Assembly (NCBI RefSeq): GCF_030489605.1
Contig: NZ_JAUKFY010000023.1
Coordinates: 1 to 64,000, forward strand
Length of the DNA: 64,000 nt
Origin: Brevibacillus laterosporus
GTDB lineage: Bacteria > Bacillota > Bacilli > Brevibacillales > Brevibacillaceae
Direction: 5' to 3'
Within the stretch, counting starts at the first letter, position 1. Every line of letters starts with the position of its first letter. The notes below the pieces were generated by a model, which was given only the letters and a program-made list of their open reading frames with translations, had not been told where the DNA came from and did not search any database. The position numbers and the translations under genes are program-made. Of this stretch, positions 9,143-20,236 are shown in pieces.

Positions 9143-11041
9143 ATGGATATTTTACAAAGAATTGCAGAGCACCGGGCCCGTGAAGAAAAGTTAACGTGGA
9201 AAGGCACGTTTGCTGAATATCTTGAGCTTGTCCGCAAACATCCACAGATTGCTCAGACTGCTCATTCACGTGTCTACAACATGATTAAAAGCCATGGGAT
9301 TGAAGAAAATGAAGATGGTAGCAGGAGTTACAAATTTTTCGGACGTGAAATCTATGGTTTAGATCGCAGTGTTGAGCGACTGGTGGAGGAATACTTCCAT
9401 TCTGCAGCAAGAAGATTGGACGTAAGAAAAAGAATCCTGTTGCTAATGGGCCCAGTCAGCGGGGGGAAATCAACAATCGTAACGATGCTGAAGCGTGGTT
9501 TGGAGGAGTATTCCCGCACAGATGAAGGTGCAATTTATGCGCTAGAAGGATGCCCTATGCAAGAAGAGCCCCTCCACCTGGTTCCAAATGAACTGCGTCC
9601 TGAATTTGAGCAAGAATTTGGTGTAAAGATTGAAGGAGAACTAACTCCTTTCAACAGAATGCGATTGGAAACAGAGTATGGCGGCCGAATAGAAGATTTT
9701 CCCGTAACAAGGATTTTCTTTTCGGAGTCAAAAAGAGTGGGGATTGGTACCTTTAGCCCGTCTGATCCAAAATCACAGGATATTGCCGATTTAACGGGGA
9801 CTATCGATTTTTCTACGATTACGAAGTATGGCTCTGAGTCTGATCCTCGTGCCTATCGGTTTGATGGTGAATTAAACAAAGCGAACCGTGGTATCATGGA
9901 ATTCCAAGAGATGCTGAAATGCGATGAAAAATTCCTGTGGCATTTATTGTCGCTAACTCAAGAAGGAAATTTCAAAGCGGGTAGGTTTGCTCTGATTTCA
10001 GCAGATGAGCTGATAATTGCTCACACAAACGAAACGGAATACAAAAACTTTATCGGAAATAAAAAGAATGAAGCATTACAATCTCGAATGATTGTTATGC
10101 CAGTACCGTATAATCTTCGCGTGAAAGAAGAAGAGAAAATTTATGATAAATTAATTAAGCAATCTGATTTGGGTCATGTTCATATTGCTCCACATGCGTT
10201 ATATACAGCGGCTATTTTTTCCATTTTAACTCGTTTAAAAGAATCCAAAAAACAAGGTGCCGATCTTTTAAAAAAATTGCGTTTGTATAATGGAGAATCC
10301 GTTGAAGGGTTCAAAGGTTCAGATATTGAGGAATTAAGGAATGAGTATGCGGATGAAGGGATGTTTGGGGTTGATCCTCGTTATGTCATTAATAGGATCT
10401 CCAGTGCACTCATACGCCGTGATACGGAATCTATAAACGCCTTGGATATTTTGCGGGCGTTAAAAGAAGGACTCGATCAGCATGCTTCTATAAGTAAAGA
10501 ACAACGAGAGCGTTATTTAAATTTCATCTCAATTGCCCGTAAAGAGTATGATGAAATTGCAAAGAAAGAAGTCCAGAAGGCATTTGTATACAGCTATGAG
10601 GAATCAGCGAAAACGATGATGGATAATTACTTGGATAATGTTGAGGCGTATTGCAATTCTAACCGCTTGCGTGATCCAGTAACAGGTGAGGAATTGGAAC
10701 CAGATGAGCGCCTAATGAGATCTATTGAAGAGCAAATCGGTATTTCTGAAAATGCTAAGCGTGCATTCCGTGAAGAGATTCTGATTCGGATATCGGCTTA
10801 TGCGCGTAAAGGAAAGCGGTTTGACTACAACACGCATGATCGCCTACGTGAAGCGATTGAGAAAAAATTATTTGCAGATTTAAAAGATGTGGTCAAAATA
10901 ACAACCTCTACAAAAACGCCAGATGAACACCAATTGAAAAAAATCAATGAGGTAACACGTCGCTTAGTAGAAGAACACGGATATACGCCAATTTCAGCAA
11001 ATGAACTGCTGCGTTACGTAGGTAGTTTGCTGAATCGATAG
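9143..11041 (+). CDS. prkA: Serine protein kinase / AAA+ protein PrkA
   Basis: A 632-residue cytoplasmic protein. The family has an N-terminal AAA+ ATPase part and a C-terminal PrkA domain; in Bacillus it is a sporulation and stress factor, and it is the YeaG counterpart of enterobacteria. Seen: the conserved start [22 protein letters not shown], and the Walker A loop GPVSGGKST (about residues 103-111). The ATG at 9143 is used because the conserved protein starts there and AGGGAGGAG lies 10 bp upstream; a GTG at 9134 sits in that site. It is followed 11 bp later by yhbH, forming an operon. The usual third partner, spoVR, is at 44 kb and is split. Confidence 0.95.
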   Translation: MDILQRIAEHRAREEKLTWKGTFAEYLELVRKHPQIAQTAHSRVYNMIKSHGIEENEDGSRSYKFFGREIYGLDRSVERLVEEYFHSAARRLDVRKRILLLMGPVSGGKSTIVTMLKRGLEEYSRTDEGAIYALEGCPMQEEPLHLVPNELRPEFEQEFGVKIEGELTPFNRMRLETEYGGRIEDFPVTRIFFSESKRVGIGTFSPSDPKSQDIADLTGTIDFSTITKYGSESDPRAYRFDGELNKANRGIMEFQEMLKCDEKFLWHLLSLTQEGNFKAGRFALISADELIIAHTNETEYKNFIGNKKNEALQSRMIVMPVPYNLRVKEEEKIYDKLIKQSDLGHVHIAPHALYTAAIFSILTRLKESKKQGADLLKKLRLYNGESVEGFKGSDIEELRNEYADEGMFGVDPRYVINRISSALIRRDTESINALDILRALKEGLDQHASISKEQRERYLNFISIARKEYDEIAKKEVQKAFVYSYEESAKTMMDNYLDNVEAYCNSNRLRDPVTGEELEPDERLMRSIEEQIGISENAKRAFREEILIRISAYARKGKRFDYNTHDRLREAIEKKLFADLKDVVKITTSTKTPDEHQLKKINEVTRRLVEEHGYTPISANELLRYVGSLLNR

Positions 11042-11052
11042 GGGGGAGTTTG

Positions 11053-12195
11053 ATGAACGATTCCTCGTTTATCGTCTCCAAAGAAGACTGGTCTCTGCAT
11101 AGAAAAGGTCACCAGGACCAGAGCAGACATCAGGAAAAGGTAAAGGAGGCGATCAAGAGAAACCTGTCTGATTTAGTAAGCGAAGAAAATATCATAATGT
11201 CGAATGGTCGAGACATTATTAAAATACCAATCAGATCGCTGGATGAGTATCGCTTTCGTTACAATTTTAATAAAGGACAGCATACAGGCCAAGGTAAAGG
11301 TGACTCCAAGATAGGCGATGTTATAGCTAAAGACGGTGACACGGCTGATGCTAGTGCTGGTCAGGGGCCTGGTAATGATTATTATGAAGCTGAGATTACA
11401 GTTGAAGAATTGCAGGAGATGCTGTTTTCAGAGTTAGAGTTACCCAACCTTCAAACAAAAGACGAACAGAAAATTACCATAGAAGATATTCAATTTAATG
11501 ATGTTCGGAAAAAAGGTTTGATGGGAAATATTGATAAAAAACGTACCTTACTGTCTGCCATTCGTCGGAATGCATTAGCTGGGTATACTGATCTGGAACT
11601 AGGAATCTCGATGGAAGATTTACGCTTTAAAACCTGGGAAGAGATTGTGAAGCCTCATTCCAATGCTGTAATTATAGCGATGATGGATACGAGTGGTAGT
11701 ATGGGAGTTTTCGAAAAATATGTAGCTCGTAGCTTTTTCTTTTGGATGCTTCGCTTTTTGCGAACGAAGTATGAAAAGGTGGAGATTGCTTTTATTGCAC
11801 ATCATACGGAAGCGAAAGAAGTGACAGAGGATGCGTTCTTTTCTAAAGGAGAAAGCGGTGGAACTATCTGCTCGTCGGCCTATCGGAAAGCCTTGGAAAT
11901 TATTGACGAACGATATCCTGTAAGCCAATATAATATCTATCCGTTTCACTTTTCAGATGGGGATAACCTCACGTCAGATAATGAACGTTGCGTGAAATTG
12001 GTAAAGGAATTAATGGAAAGATCGAATATGTTTGGGTATGGTGAGGTAAATCAGTATAACCGTCACAGTACTCTCATGTCCGCATATCGTCATATTAAAG
12101 ATCCGAAATTCATGTACTCGATTATTCGGGAAAAAGGTGAGGTTTACAAGGCTCTGAAACAGTTTTTTGGTAAAAAAGAAATAGAGACTTACTAG
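11053..12195 (+). CDS. yhbH: Sporulation protein YhbH (UPF0229, YeaH family)
   Basis: A 380-residue cytoplasmic protein. Residues about 60-110 are a Gly/Lys-rich linker ([17 protein letters not shown]). The C-terminal half contains a von Willebrand A-like fold with the metal-binding MIDAS motif DTSGSMG followed by a hydrophobic strand. YhbH is required for normal sporulation in Bacillus, and its YeaH homologue works with the YeaG/PrkA kinase. The ATG at 11053 follows GGGGGGAG; a TTG three bases earlier is too close to that site. It is cotranscribed with prkA. Confidence 0.93.
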   Translation: MNDSSFIVSKEDWSLHRKGHQDQSRHQEKVKEAIKRNLSDLVSEENIIMSNGRDIIKIPIRSLDEYRFRYNFNKGQHTGQGKGDSKIGDVIAKDGDTADASAGQGPGNDYYEAEITVEELQEMLFSELELPNLQTKDEQKITIEDIQFNDVRKKGLMGNIDKKRTLLSAIRRNALAGYTDLELGISMEDLRFKTWEEIVKPHSNAVIIAMMDTSGSMGVFEKYVARSFFFWMLRFLRTKYEKVEIAFIAHHTEAKEVTEDAFFSKGESGGTICSSAYRKALEIIDERYPVSQYNIYPFHFSDGDNLTSDNERCVKLVKELMERSNMFGYGEVNQYNRHSTLMSAYRHIKDPKFMYSIIREKGEVYKALKQFFGKKEIETY

Positions 12196-12217
12196 AAAGA
12201 ATAAAATTTTTAATAAC

Positions 12218-12294
12218 ATCCCCTGTGGTTAATTATGCTGTATATTCCTTATTGTAAAGGGAACAGAGATAATCCACCAGAAGGGGATTTTTTG
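12218..12294 (+). terminator. Terminator-like hairpin after yhbH
   Basis: ATCCCCT with GTGG pairs with CCAC and AGGGGAT, then TTTTTTG. The loop is long (about 45 nt). Confidence 0.5.
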
Positions 12295-12309
12295 TGATAT
12301 ATAATCACT

Positions 12310-12332
12310 GTTTACATTGCTTGAATGTAAAC
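12310..12332. promoter_or_regulatory. Perfect palindrome, operator-like
   Basis: GTTTACATT - GCTTG - AATGTAAAC: a 9-bp perfect inverted repeat between the convergent genes yhbH and the 12.5-kb secreted gene. There is no T run, so it is not a terminator. Its role is unknown. Confidence 0.4.
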
Positions 12333-12419
12333 CTTTGGTCCATTTTAAAAAATTGACGGTTACTCTAACATAGTGGTAGTTGTTGCGGAGATCAAATAAG
12401 CATTCCTTTTGCTAGAGTT

Positions 12420-12443
12420 TATCACTATCATTTGGGACAAAAA
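12420..12443. repeat. Dispersed 24-nt repeat, copy 1
   Basis: TATC(A/T)CTATCATTTGG followed by GACAAAAA, identical but for one base to 51373-51396. This copy sits beside a terminator hairpin. Confidence 0.55.
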
Positions 12444-12482
12444 AAGAGACTGTTCCGTCATAGAAGGAAGGTCTCTTTTTTC
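12439..12482. terminator. Bidirectional terminator
   Basis: AAAAAAAGAGAC pairs with GTCTCTTTTTT. It can end the minus-strand secreted gene at 12488. Confidence 0.75.
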
Positions 12483-12487
12483 TTTAC

Positions 12488-12901
12488 CTATTCTATGGAA
12501 AAGTTAGTTGTGGCTTCTATGAAAATACCATTGTGTGTACTACGATTGAGCATCTCTAAAGTATATTTTTTTCCCTTTTTTACATCCCATGTAGTTGAGG
12601 CAGTTCCATTTTTTTTCACATTGAATACCTTACCAACCTGATTTCCAGTATCATCCCAGAGGGTATATTTAATATGAGTTATAGAACCCTCGGATGACTG
12701 ATCTATGGTAAGAGTCAAGGTATTACTGGTAGCTCTAAAAGTAGATGTCTCATATTTCTCCTCTGGTTCTAAAGTTCGGCTTTTACTAATAATAGAAGCT
12801 ACTGCTACAGCGGTATTTTCAGATTGAATTTCCTTTGCGATTGCGGGGGTAGCCGATACTAGTAAAGCTAGTACTGAAGCAATGCCAACTAATTTTTTTA
12901 T
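12488..12901 (-). CDS. Small secreted protein with a non-standard start codon
   Basis: The open frame runs from a Sec signal peptide (KKLVGIASVLALLVS, cleavage near AIA-KE) to a beta-rich mature domain ending FIEATTNFSIE, about 137 residues. No ATG, GTG or TTG lies in frame between the AAGGAG site and the signal peptide; the possible initiators are ATA (12901), 10 bp after AAGGAG, or CTG (12907), 4 bp after it. Either a rare start is used or an ATG has mutated and the gene is weakly expressed. The mature part (alternating polar and hydrophobic residues, ending in a T-rich strand) suggests a small adhesion- or matrix-type domain, not identified. Confidence 0.6.
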   Translation of the reverse strand: MKKLVGIASVLALLVSATPAIAKEIQSENTAVAVASIISKSRTLEPEEKYETSTFRATSNTLTLTIDQSSEGSITHIKYTLWDDTGNQVGKVFNVKKNGTASTTWDVKKGKKYTLEMLNRSTHNGIFIEATTNFSIE

Positions 12902-12907
12902 TACCAG

Positions 12908-13435
12908 TTCACTCCTTGATATGTATTTTTTTACAATTGTATATTATAAAAATATTCTGAAATTGTCTACAATATTTTGGTTTTTTGGTAACTTTAGTGT
13001 CAGAGCATAATTACCCTAGCGCTATAAATAAACAATTGAACTGTTTTGCTGCTATAGTATTCCATTGTAAAATGATCTAAGTCTTGCAAGGATAATGTTG
13101 GTGGAGCGATAGACTAACAAAATATCCCCTAATAATGCCAGCCATATGAAACCTCCATAAATCTTTGTTCTAGTAATATTTTTACTGTTGATTCTTTTGG
13201 ATCTTCCAGTGTGTTCGCTCTCTCTTTTAGAAAATAAAGAAGGGATCCTCCGTCAATTCTTTCGTTTCCTCTCTAAAACAAACCTAAGACTGGGTACTGT
13301 AAATCATGTTCATATCGGATCATCATAAACCACTATATACTAGGTATTCACCCCATTGTATTTGGACAATCAACTAAAATTTCTATAGTTAAATATAATA
13401 TCAGGAAAAATGATGGACAACAGGAGGGATACACT
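12908..13435. other. Non-coding or degraded interval
   Basis: AT-rich upstream region of the secreted gene. On the minus strand around 13070-13160 a GGAGGTTTCAT site precedes an ATG with only 22 codons, inside a longer hydrophobic open stretch. This may be a relic; no gene is called. Confidence 0.35.
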
Positions 13436-13621
13436 TTGTATAATTCATTATCTGACAGTCCCGATGCGATAATCCATCTTCATTTTTCTATTCTTTTAAG
13501 AAGCTGGGGGCAGGGTGAATTGTCAATATGGACAACAAACTTCCCTTACTCTCCGCGTATGACATACCAGCCTGACAATAACAAGGAAGGAGTGATCGGC
13601 GATGGGGCTTCATTTCCGTAA
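13436..13621 (+). CDS. Possible 61-residue protein upstream of the DUF1036 gene
   Basis: TTG start 7 bp after a strong AGGAGGG site; the frame overlaps the next gene by 20 bp. The sequence (IIHLHFSILLRSWGQGEL) resembles nothing recognised. It is supported only by the ribosome site and may be a leader peptide. Confidence 0.3.
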   Translation: MYNSLSDSPDAIIHLHFSILLRSWGQGELSIWTTNFPYSPRMTYQPDNNKEGVIGDGASFP

Positions 13622-13961
13622 CAGGACTAACGTAGGCTTGCAGATTGTTTATGCCTACTCAAATCCCAACTGTGAAGGGAGCAACAAGTGGTCAAAGAAG
13701 GGCTGGTATCAGGTGGCTCCGGGGAACACAGTGCAGGTTTGGAGCGGGTGGGCCAACGGTAAAAAATTCTTTTACTACGCTGAGGATACAAGTGGTCTCG
13801 GACGTACGTGGTCGGGCGAATTTTTTACCCAAATCCCTTCTAGAGCTTTCGATTGGTGCTGGGACACAGGCAGTACCGACAGCAGAAACCTGGGGCTTAA
13901 GAAATTACAGGTCCCCAATCAATTTCCGCCCATTCTAGACTATACAATCAACCTGCAGTAA
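13602..13961 (+). CDS. DUF1036 domain protein
   Basis: A 119-residue protein made almost entirely of one DUF1036 domain: GLHFRNRTN at the start, KKGWYQVAPGNTVQVWSG in the middle and a WCWD segment near the end. It has no signal peptide. DUF1036 proteins occur in bacteria and phages as small aromatic-rich beta proteins; function is unknown. AAGGAAGGAG ribosome site 9 bp before ATG and a strong terminator directly after, so a single-gene unit. Confidence 0.72.
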   Translation: MGLHFRNRTNVGLQIVYAYSNPNCEGSNKWSKKGWYQVAPGNTVQVWSGWANGKKFFYYAEDTSGLGRTWSGEFFTQIPSRAFDWCWDTGSTDSRNLGLKKLQVPNQFPPILDYTINLQ

Positions 13962-13977
13962 AAAGAGAAGGACTAAG

Positions 13978-14012
13978 CGCTATTTCTCGAATGAATGAGA
14001 AATAGCGTTTTT
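13978..14012 (+). terminator. Rho-independent terminator after the DUF1036 gene
   Basis: Perfect stem CGCTATTTCTC/GAGAAATAGCG, 8-nt loop, T5. Confidence 0.9.
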
Positions 14013-15161
<1,149 letters not shown>

Positions 15162-15218
15162 TAAGGGAAATGTCGATGACCTAATAAAAATCAGTAGACC
15201 AAGTAAGGAAATCAATAC

Positions 15219-15254
15219 AGCTCTCTTCTGGACACATCCAGAGAGAGCTTTTTT
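15219..15254 (+). terminator. Terminator after the collagen-like gene
   Basis: AGCTCTCTTCTGGA pairs with TCCAGAGAGAGCT with one bulge, then T6. Confidence 0.85.
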
Positions 15255-15410
15255 GCGTGCAACAGTTGTATGTAAGCGAAGAATCGCTCTGAATCTAAGT
15301 ACCTACTCTTAGGTATTTTTATATGCTACACTTCCTGGATAGGGATATTATGTTTCCGTATCCCAAATGTTTTACTATCAAAGCAACACCATTAACTGAG
15401 GTGATGTAAA

Positions 15411-15482
15411 TTGTTAGAGCGTTCAAAGGAAAATATCAGGGGATTAGAAGCAAGAAAGGGAGTGATTGAAAGGAGAGCGTAA
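15411..15482 (+). CDS. Possible 23-residue peptide
   Basis: TTG start behind GAGGTGAT, giving MLERSKENIRGLEARKGVIE and a short tail. It lies in the 360-bp gap before the hydrolase. It could be a leader peptide or a gene relic; very weak support. Nothing else is seen in the gap. Confidence 0.2.
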   Translation: MLERSKENIRGLEARKGVIERRA

Positions 15483-15523
15483 GTTTTAATAGCTCTTCTT
15501 AACAAAAAAGGGAGACTATTCAG

Positions 15524-16375
15524 ATGAACCAAATTAAAAGTATCAGCAGTGATGGATTTACATTAAATTATTGTATAAAAGGGTTTGGAAAGCCAGTGCT
15601 GGTGGTAGGGAGCAGCATATATTATCCACGTTTATTCTCAGAAAATTTATTTGAAACATTTCAATTTATTTTTTTGGACCATAGAGGATTTGTTAAGCCA
15701 CCTCGTGCTTTAGAACCAGAAGATTATAAATTGGATAAAATTTTAGATGATATAGAGAGGGCAAGACAGGAACTCGAACTGCAGGATTTTATTATACTGG
15801 GACATTCAGGACATGCCTTTATGGCCTTAGCATATGCTCAGAAATATCCAGAATCTGTTCAGAAAGTTGTCCTACTTAATTCAGCACCTACAAATAGTAA
15901 AGAAAGACAGCAGCAAAGCATTGCATTTTTTTATAAAACTGCCAGCTTAAAGAGAAAGCGACAGTTTGAAGCAGATATTGCATTTTTAGAAAATGACATC
16001 CAAAAAGATCCTGAAAAACAATTTGTCCATATGTGCATTCGCATGGGAGCTCAGAGTTTTTACGATTATACATTTGATGCAGCTTATCTGTGGGAAAATG
16101 TATATACCAATATGCCAATTATGGACCATCTGTGGGGAGAAGAGTTTGGAAAACATAATTTAATACAATCGTTGGCTGATTTCAAAAAGCCAGTATTCAT
16201 TGGTTTAGGAAGATATGATTATCTGGTTTCTCCCGTTTCACTATGGGACTCACTTGATGACACATATGAGAACGTGAAGAAAGTGATTTTTGAGCATAGT
16301 GGGCATAATCCTATGTTTGAAGAACCGCAGCTATTTGATAAAACCTTAATGGAATGGATGAATGAGGACAAGTAG
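15524..16375 (+). CDS. Alpha/beta hydrolase
   Basis: A 283-residue cytoplasmic protein with the alpha/beta-hydrolase fold: an oxyanion-side segment near VVGSS, FLDHRGF, the nucleophile elbow GHSGH with catalytic serine, the late acid in GRYDYLVSP, and the histidine in EHSGHNPMFEEP. This resembles proline-iminopeptidase-like enzymes. The substrate is unknown. ATG start with AAAGGGAG. Own terminator downstream, so a single-gene unit. Confidence 0.82.
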   Translation: MNQIKSISSDGFTLNYCIKGFGKPVLVVGSSIYYPRLFSENLFETFQFIFLDHRGFVKPPRALEPEDYKLDKILDDIERARQELELQDFIILGHSGHAFMALAYAQKYPESVQKVVLLNSAPTNSKERQQQSIAFFYKTASLKRKRQFEADIAFLENDIQKDPEKQFVHMCIRMGAQSFYDYTFDAAYLWENVYTNMPIMDHLWGEEFGKHNLIQSLADFKKPVFIGLGRYDYLVSPVSLWDSLDDTYENVKKVIFEHSGHNPMFEEPQLFDKTLMEWMNEDK

Positions 16376-16396
16376 GATCCTTGGTTCTTTTTTCAC

Positions 16397-16434
16397 AAGG
16401 CCGTTTCTTTGCTTTCACGGAAACGGCCTTTTTT
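16397..16434 (+). terminator. Terminator after the alpha/beta hydrolase
   Basis: AAGGCCGTTTC/GAAACGGCCTT with a 12-nt loop, then T4. Confidence 0.88.
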
Positions 16435-16496
16435 GATAACCTTACCTCAATCAATACAATCAAACTTATGTTTATTTCATACATTATAAAAATTAC

Positions 16497-18506
16497 TTAT
16501 TTTTTGAAAATATGCCGTGCATAGTTATATAGGAGGGCAGCTGCTTCTTGGCGAAGTAGAGGTTCCTTAGCCTTATAGTCAATCAAGCTTTTGGAGGAAA
16601 TAACCTCTGGTCCGTATAGACCATGAAATACCACATATTGAACGGCCTGATTGGCCCAAGGATCGGTAGCGCCTTTAAGGTTAACATTAACAGGCTGAGC
16701 ATTCAGTAATGATTTGGACACCTCAAATACAATAACGGCCGCTTCTTGCCTTGTAATAGGACGATTGGGTTCAAATTTATCGGTAGAGGTTCCTTTTAAG
16801 GCATCTGCTTCTACAAGAGCTTGAATTTCTTTTACGTATGGACTCTTTTTAGAGTCTGTAAATGTCACGGGATTAGTAGAGGCACGAACCCCAATAAGCC
16901 GCACTAAATCACCTGCAAATTCGGCTCTTGTAATAGGTGCTAAAGGATGGAAGGCATGATTCGAATCTCCTCGCAGCACGCCAAAGTCTTGAACGCCATT
17001 GATATATGCAGCATATGGGTGTGACTGAGGAACATCGGCAAAATGCTTAGAGGGAGAAATTTTTTGAGCCATACTGACCATATTACGATATTGCAAATAG
17101 CCTATGCTGCCATCAGCGGATTCTTTAAAGGCTAAAAAGATGCCTTTTTCGTCCTTGAACAGCAATGGATCAATCTGGCGAAGAATATTTTTCCCCATCG
17201 GATCTTCTGCTACTAGCTGTCCCTGTGAGGTTGCTGTAATTTTAGTGATCCAAGGGTTTATCCGCAAATCCCGGTAGGTACCCTCAAAGCGTTTCAATTG
17301 TTGGGGAGAGGATGTCATATAAGTCTGTTCTTTCTTAGGTATAGGGTAATAGCGATTCATGAAAGCTTTAAATAACTCCTCGCGAAACTCCTTATCTTTA
17401 TTGAAAATAATAAACCCACCAACCTTATGCTCTGGCAACAGCCACATCCAAGAATGGAACCCGGGTATATCTCCACCTTTGCCTATCACAAATTGATTAT
17501 TGTGACTGGAATGGTAGTATGTTTCAAACCCGTATGCCATATTTGGAACCTTAGGATGAACGGAATAGTGAATAGTATGCATATTTTGAGCTGTATCCTG
17601 TTTCAGGATTGTTCTACCCTCAAACGAACCTTTATTGAGATGAGCCATCATAAAATGGGCCATGTCATGTCCAGTTGAAACCATTCCTCCTTCAGGCTGT
17701 TCAATTGGATTGGACAGAAAAACAGGAAATGGTTGATTGCTAGAATTGTATCCAGTTGCTAAATTAGCTTTTAATTGAGGTGTAAGTAAGAAGCTGCTAT
17801 TTTCCATTTTTAAAGGTTTAAAAATATTTTCGGTCATGTAACGGTTGAAGGATTTACCGGACAACTTCTCCAGAATGTATCCTTGAAGATTAAAGCCAAA
17901 GTTATCGTAGCGGAATGCTTCTCCTGGTTTACGGACAATGCTAGGCATATTCTCTTTCACGTATTTATCCAGCGAGATCGGCGGGATGCTACGGTGATGG
18001 ATAGATTCCAGCTTATCTGTAAAATCAAAGCCTGCTGTGTTGGTTAATAGGTGCTTCATTGTTAGTTTGCCATTGGTTTTATTGTTTAGCGTTATGTCCC
18101 TAAGATAGGTCTGAATATCCTCATCTAAATCGAGCGTTCCTTGTTCTGCTAACTGCATAATTCCTGTAGATGTAAAAACTTTAGAAATAGAAGCTATCGG
18201 GAAAACGGTCTGGTTTGGATTGACAGCTATTTTTTTTTCTACATCAGAATAACCGTACCCTTTATTCAGCAATATCCTGCCATCTCGGACGATAACAAAA
18301 ACAGCTCCCGCCAACTGATTTTTAATATGTGATTGATTAAAGAACTGATCTGCAAATTCTTCTACTTCTTTAGGGTCTGTTGGGCCCAGAGGAGGCTCTT
18401 TTACAGGTGAACCATAGGTATAAGGCGTAGGAAAAAGAATGGATACGGTCAAGATTACTATAAACATGAATATACTCCATTTCCTGCTGTGCTGCTTAAC
18501 CATCAT
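16497..18506 (-). CDS. SLH-anchored serine hydrolase (beta-lactamase/class C PBP fold)
   Basis: A 669-residue exported protein. A signal peptide (WSIFMFIVILTVSILFPTP) is followed by a beta-lactamase-type domain (about 40-400) with the SxxK motif SISK in PIASISKVFTSTG and the YxN motif in RYDNFGFN. A small beta domain precedes three SLH repeats (about 487-669: KHFADVPQSHPYAAYI, FTDSKKSPYVKEIQAL, DPWANQAVQYVV), which bind the secondary cell-wall polymer. Likely a peptidase or esterase displayed on the wall. The ATG at 18506 follows GGAGAG; an upstream in-frame start at 18659 has no site. Confidence 0.85.
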   Translation of the reverse strand: MMVKQHSRKWSIFMFIVILTVSILFPTPYTYGSPVKEPPLGPTDPKEVEEFADQFFNQSHIKNQLAGAVFVIVRDGRILLNKGYGYSDVEKKIAVNPNQTVFPIASISKVFTSTGIMQLAEQGTLDLDEDIQTYLRDITLNNKTNGKLTMKHLLTNTAGFDFTDKLESIHHRSIPPISLDKYVKENMPSIVRKPGEAFRYDNFGFNLQGYILEKLSGKSFNRYMTENIFKPLKMENSSFLLTPQLKANLATGYNSSNQPFPVFLSNPIEQPEGGMVSTGHDMAHFMMAHLNKGSFEGRTILKQDTAQNMHTIHYSVHPKVPNMAYGFETYYHSSHNNQFVIGKGGDIPGFHSWMWLLPEHKVGGFIIFNKDKEFREELFKAFMNRYYPIPKKEQTYMTSSPQQLKRFEGTYRDLRINPWITKITATSQGQLVAEDPMGKNILRQIDPLLFKDEKGIFLAFKESADGSIGYLQYRNMVSMAQKISPSKHFADVPQSHPYAAYINGVQDFGVLRGDSNHAFHPLAPITRAEFAGDLVRLIGVRASTNPVTFTDSKKSPYVKEIQALVEADALKGTSTDKFEPNRPITRQEAAVIVFEVSKSLLNAQPVNVNLKGATDPWANQAVQYVVFHGLYGPEVISSKSLIDYKAKEPLLRQEAAALLYNYARHIFKK

Positions 18507-18745
18507 GCATCTCTCCGTTCGATCAATTTTGTTATATACATAGGAATTCAACCCGCCTAAAAGTGCGATCACTCTCAAGTATCGAATCATAATGGAAGTC
18601 TTGCCTGATTGGATCGTCCTTTTATATAAAAAACAGGGAATAATTAAAAATACGAACATTATTTACCAATAATATGTAAAAGAACTTTTTCGGTAGGAAG
18701 AGAAAAAGTCCTTTCACATAAATAATTATCGTTTTTTAAAAAATA

Positions 18746-20236
18746 TTAGCTTGTTTCTAACACGGGCATAAATGGCTCGTCAAACATGGATAGCAACAAT
18801 TCCCGAGTAGCTGTATGGCGTAATCCACACAGAATAATGCGAATTTCTTTAAGCATATTTTCTACAGACATAATTTCACCTGTGTGGTTTTTCGATAATT
18901 TATCCTTTGGGGAATACGTATTCAAATAATGAGCATTTCGTTTCGCAACGATCAGTAATCGACGTTGAATGTCTGGTATCGCATCTGTGAGGGGGGCTTC
19001 CATTTCGATATACCCGCGAATTTCAGCCAAACGAGCATATGCTTCTCGCCATCGCCATAGTTGTTTTTTCTGTTCTCGCTGGTGTGAATCTGGCTCTGGT
19101 AAAGATTCTTTGGATATCTGTGAGGCGCTATATGTGCTAGGATGCAGAGCTTTTTGTACTTTTGCAAAATCATTCAAATCTGGTGCCATTAATTCAATGA
19201 CTTCTCGATAGGCTGAAATATGATTATATGCCCCATTTCGAATTGTCCATCGACAGTGCTGCTTGATATTTTCAATATGCGGCTGGCAAGGGGGTGCGAG
19301 AGAAAACGTTTTTTCTTCTGCAACCGGTTGACTAGCAACTATTAGTTGGTTAGCAGAGCTTGAGTTATTTGGTGTGTAACTATTTTCTGTTCCTACTTGC
19401 ATGTAAGCCTTGGTGAACCATTTTAGAGAGCTGGCGGATATCGAGGAAATATCTCCATGTATTACACTAGGGCTATATTCTCTGAATTCGGGGGAACTGG
19501 AACCATTAAATCCATCATGAATCACATGTAGGTTATCTCTGACAGCAACCAATTCGGAAAGAACCATTTTTTCAAGAGTAACAATCCCCTCTTCCACGTA
19601 GGAAAGATAGTTATTTTTTTCATTTTCGTCAGCTAGGACGTGCGCGTACAGGTTATAACAAAACAGAATGTGAGCCATTTCATGAAAATAGCTTTGATAA
19701 GGAAAATTGACGTAGTTCGTTCGGATAAAATATTGATGATTCTGATAAATCAATCCATTCTCAGGCCGGAAAAGAGAGAGATGGGAGTTGGCTTTGTCTG
19801 CAATGTACAGAGTAAGTCCTTCGTTGTAACTTGTAATCCACATTGCCTGATAAGTAGGGCTTAGCAGCAATGCAATCGAATGATTGGTAATACGACCAGA
19901 AAGATTAAAAAAATCACTCTGATAATGAGGATAGAAAGACAGCCAGGTCATCCCCAAAGCGAGTGCTTTGTATAATTCAAATTCACTTTCTTTAGCGCAA
20001 TCAACAGTGAATTGGTGTAGGGAAGTTAAACATCGAATAAAAGAATGTGAATCGTATGTATAATTTTCAACAAATTGTTTAAAGGTAGACTCAAAATCAG
20101 CAGGCTCTATCGTCAAAAAAACTTCCAAGCCATCAATCCACAGGTCTCCACCAATTGAGGAATTCATCCATGCTTCATAATCTTGAGTAAGAGAACGAAT
20201 CTCTTGATATTTTTCGAATAGTTGGCAGTATTGCAC
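18746..20236 (-). CDS. Unrecognised protein with a zinc-protease HExxH motif
   Basis: A 496-residue protein with no signal peptide or membrane segment. Its one clear motif is YFHEMAHILF (H185-E186-H189), and YVEEG about 27 residues later offers a candidate third ligand (E216), as in gluzincin metallopeptidases. The same motif is used by HExxH-type oxygenases that modify peptides. The C-terminal third (about 360-496) is helical and charged. GTG start 7 bp after a perfect AAGGAGGT. It stands alone on the minus strand. Function not assigned. Confidence 0.6.
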   Translation of the reverse strand: MQYCQLFEKYQEIRSLTQDYEAWMNSSIGGDLWIDGLEVFLTIEPADFESTFKQFVENYTYDSHSFIRCLTSLHQFTVDCAKESEFELYKALALGMTWLSFYPHYQSDFFNLSGRITNHSIALLLSPTYQAMWITSYNEGLTLYIADKANSHLSLFRPENGLIYQNHQYFIRTNYVNFPYQSYFHEMAHILFCYNLYAHVLADENEKNNYLSYVEEGIVTLEKMVLSELVAVRDNLHVIHDGFNGSSSPEFREYSPSVIHGDISSISASSLKWFTKAYMQVGTENSYTPNNSSSANQLIVASQPVAEEKTFSLAPPCQPHIENIKQHCRWTIRNGAYNHISAYREVIELMAPDLNDFAKVQKALHPSTYSASQISKESLPEPDSHQREQKKQLWRWREAYARLAEIRGYIEMEAPLTDAIPDIQRRLLIVAKRNAHYLNTYSPKDKLSKNHTGEIMSVENMLKEIRIILCGLRHTATRELLLSMFDEPFMPVLETS

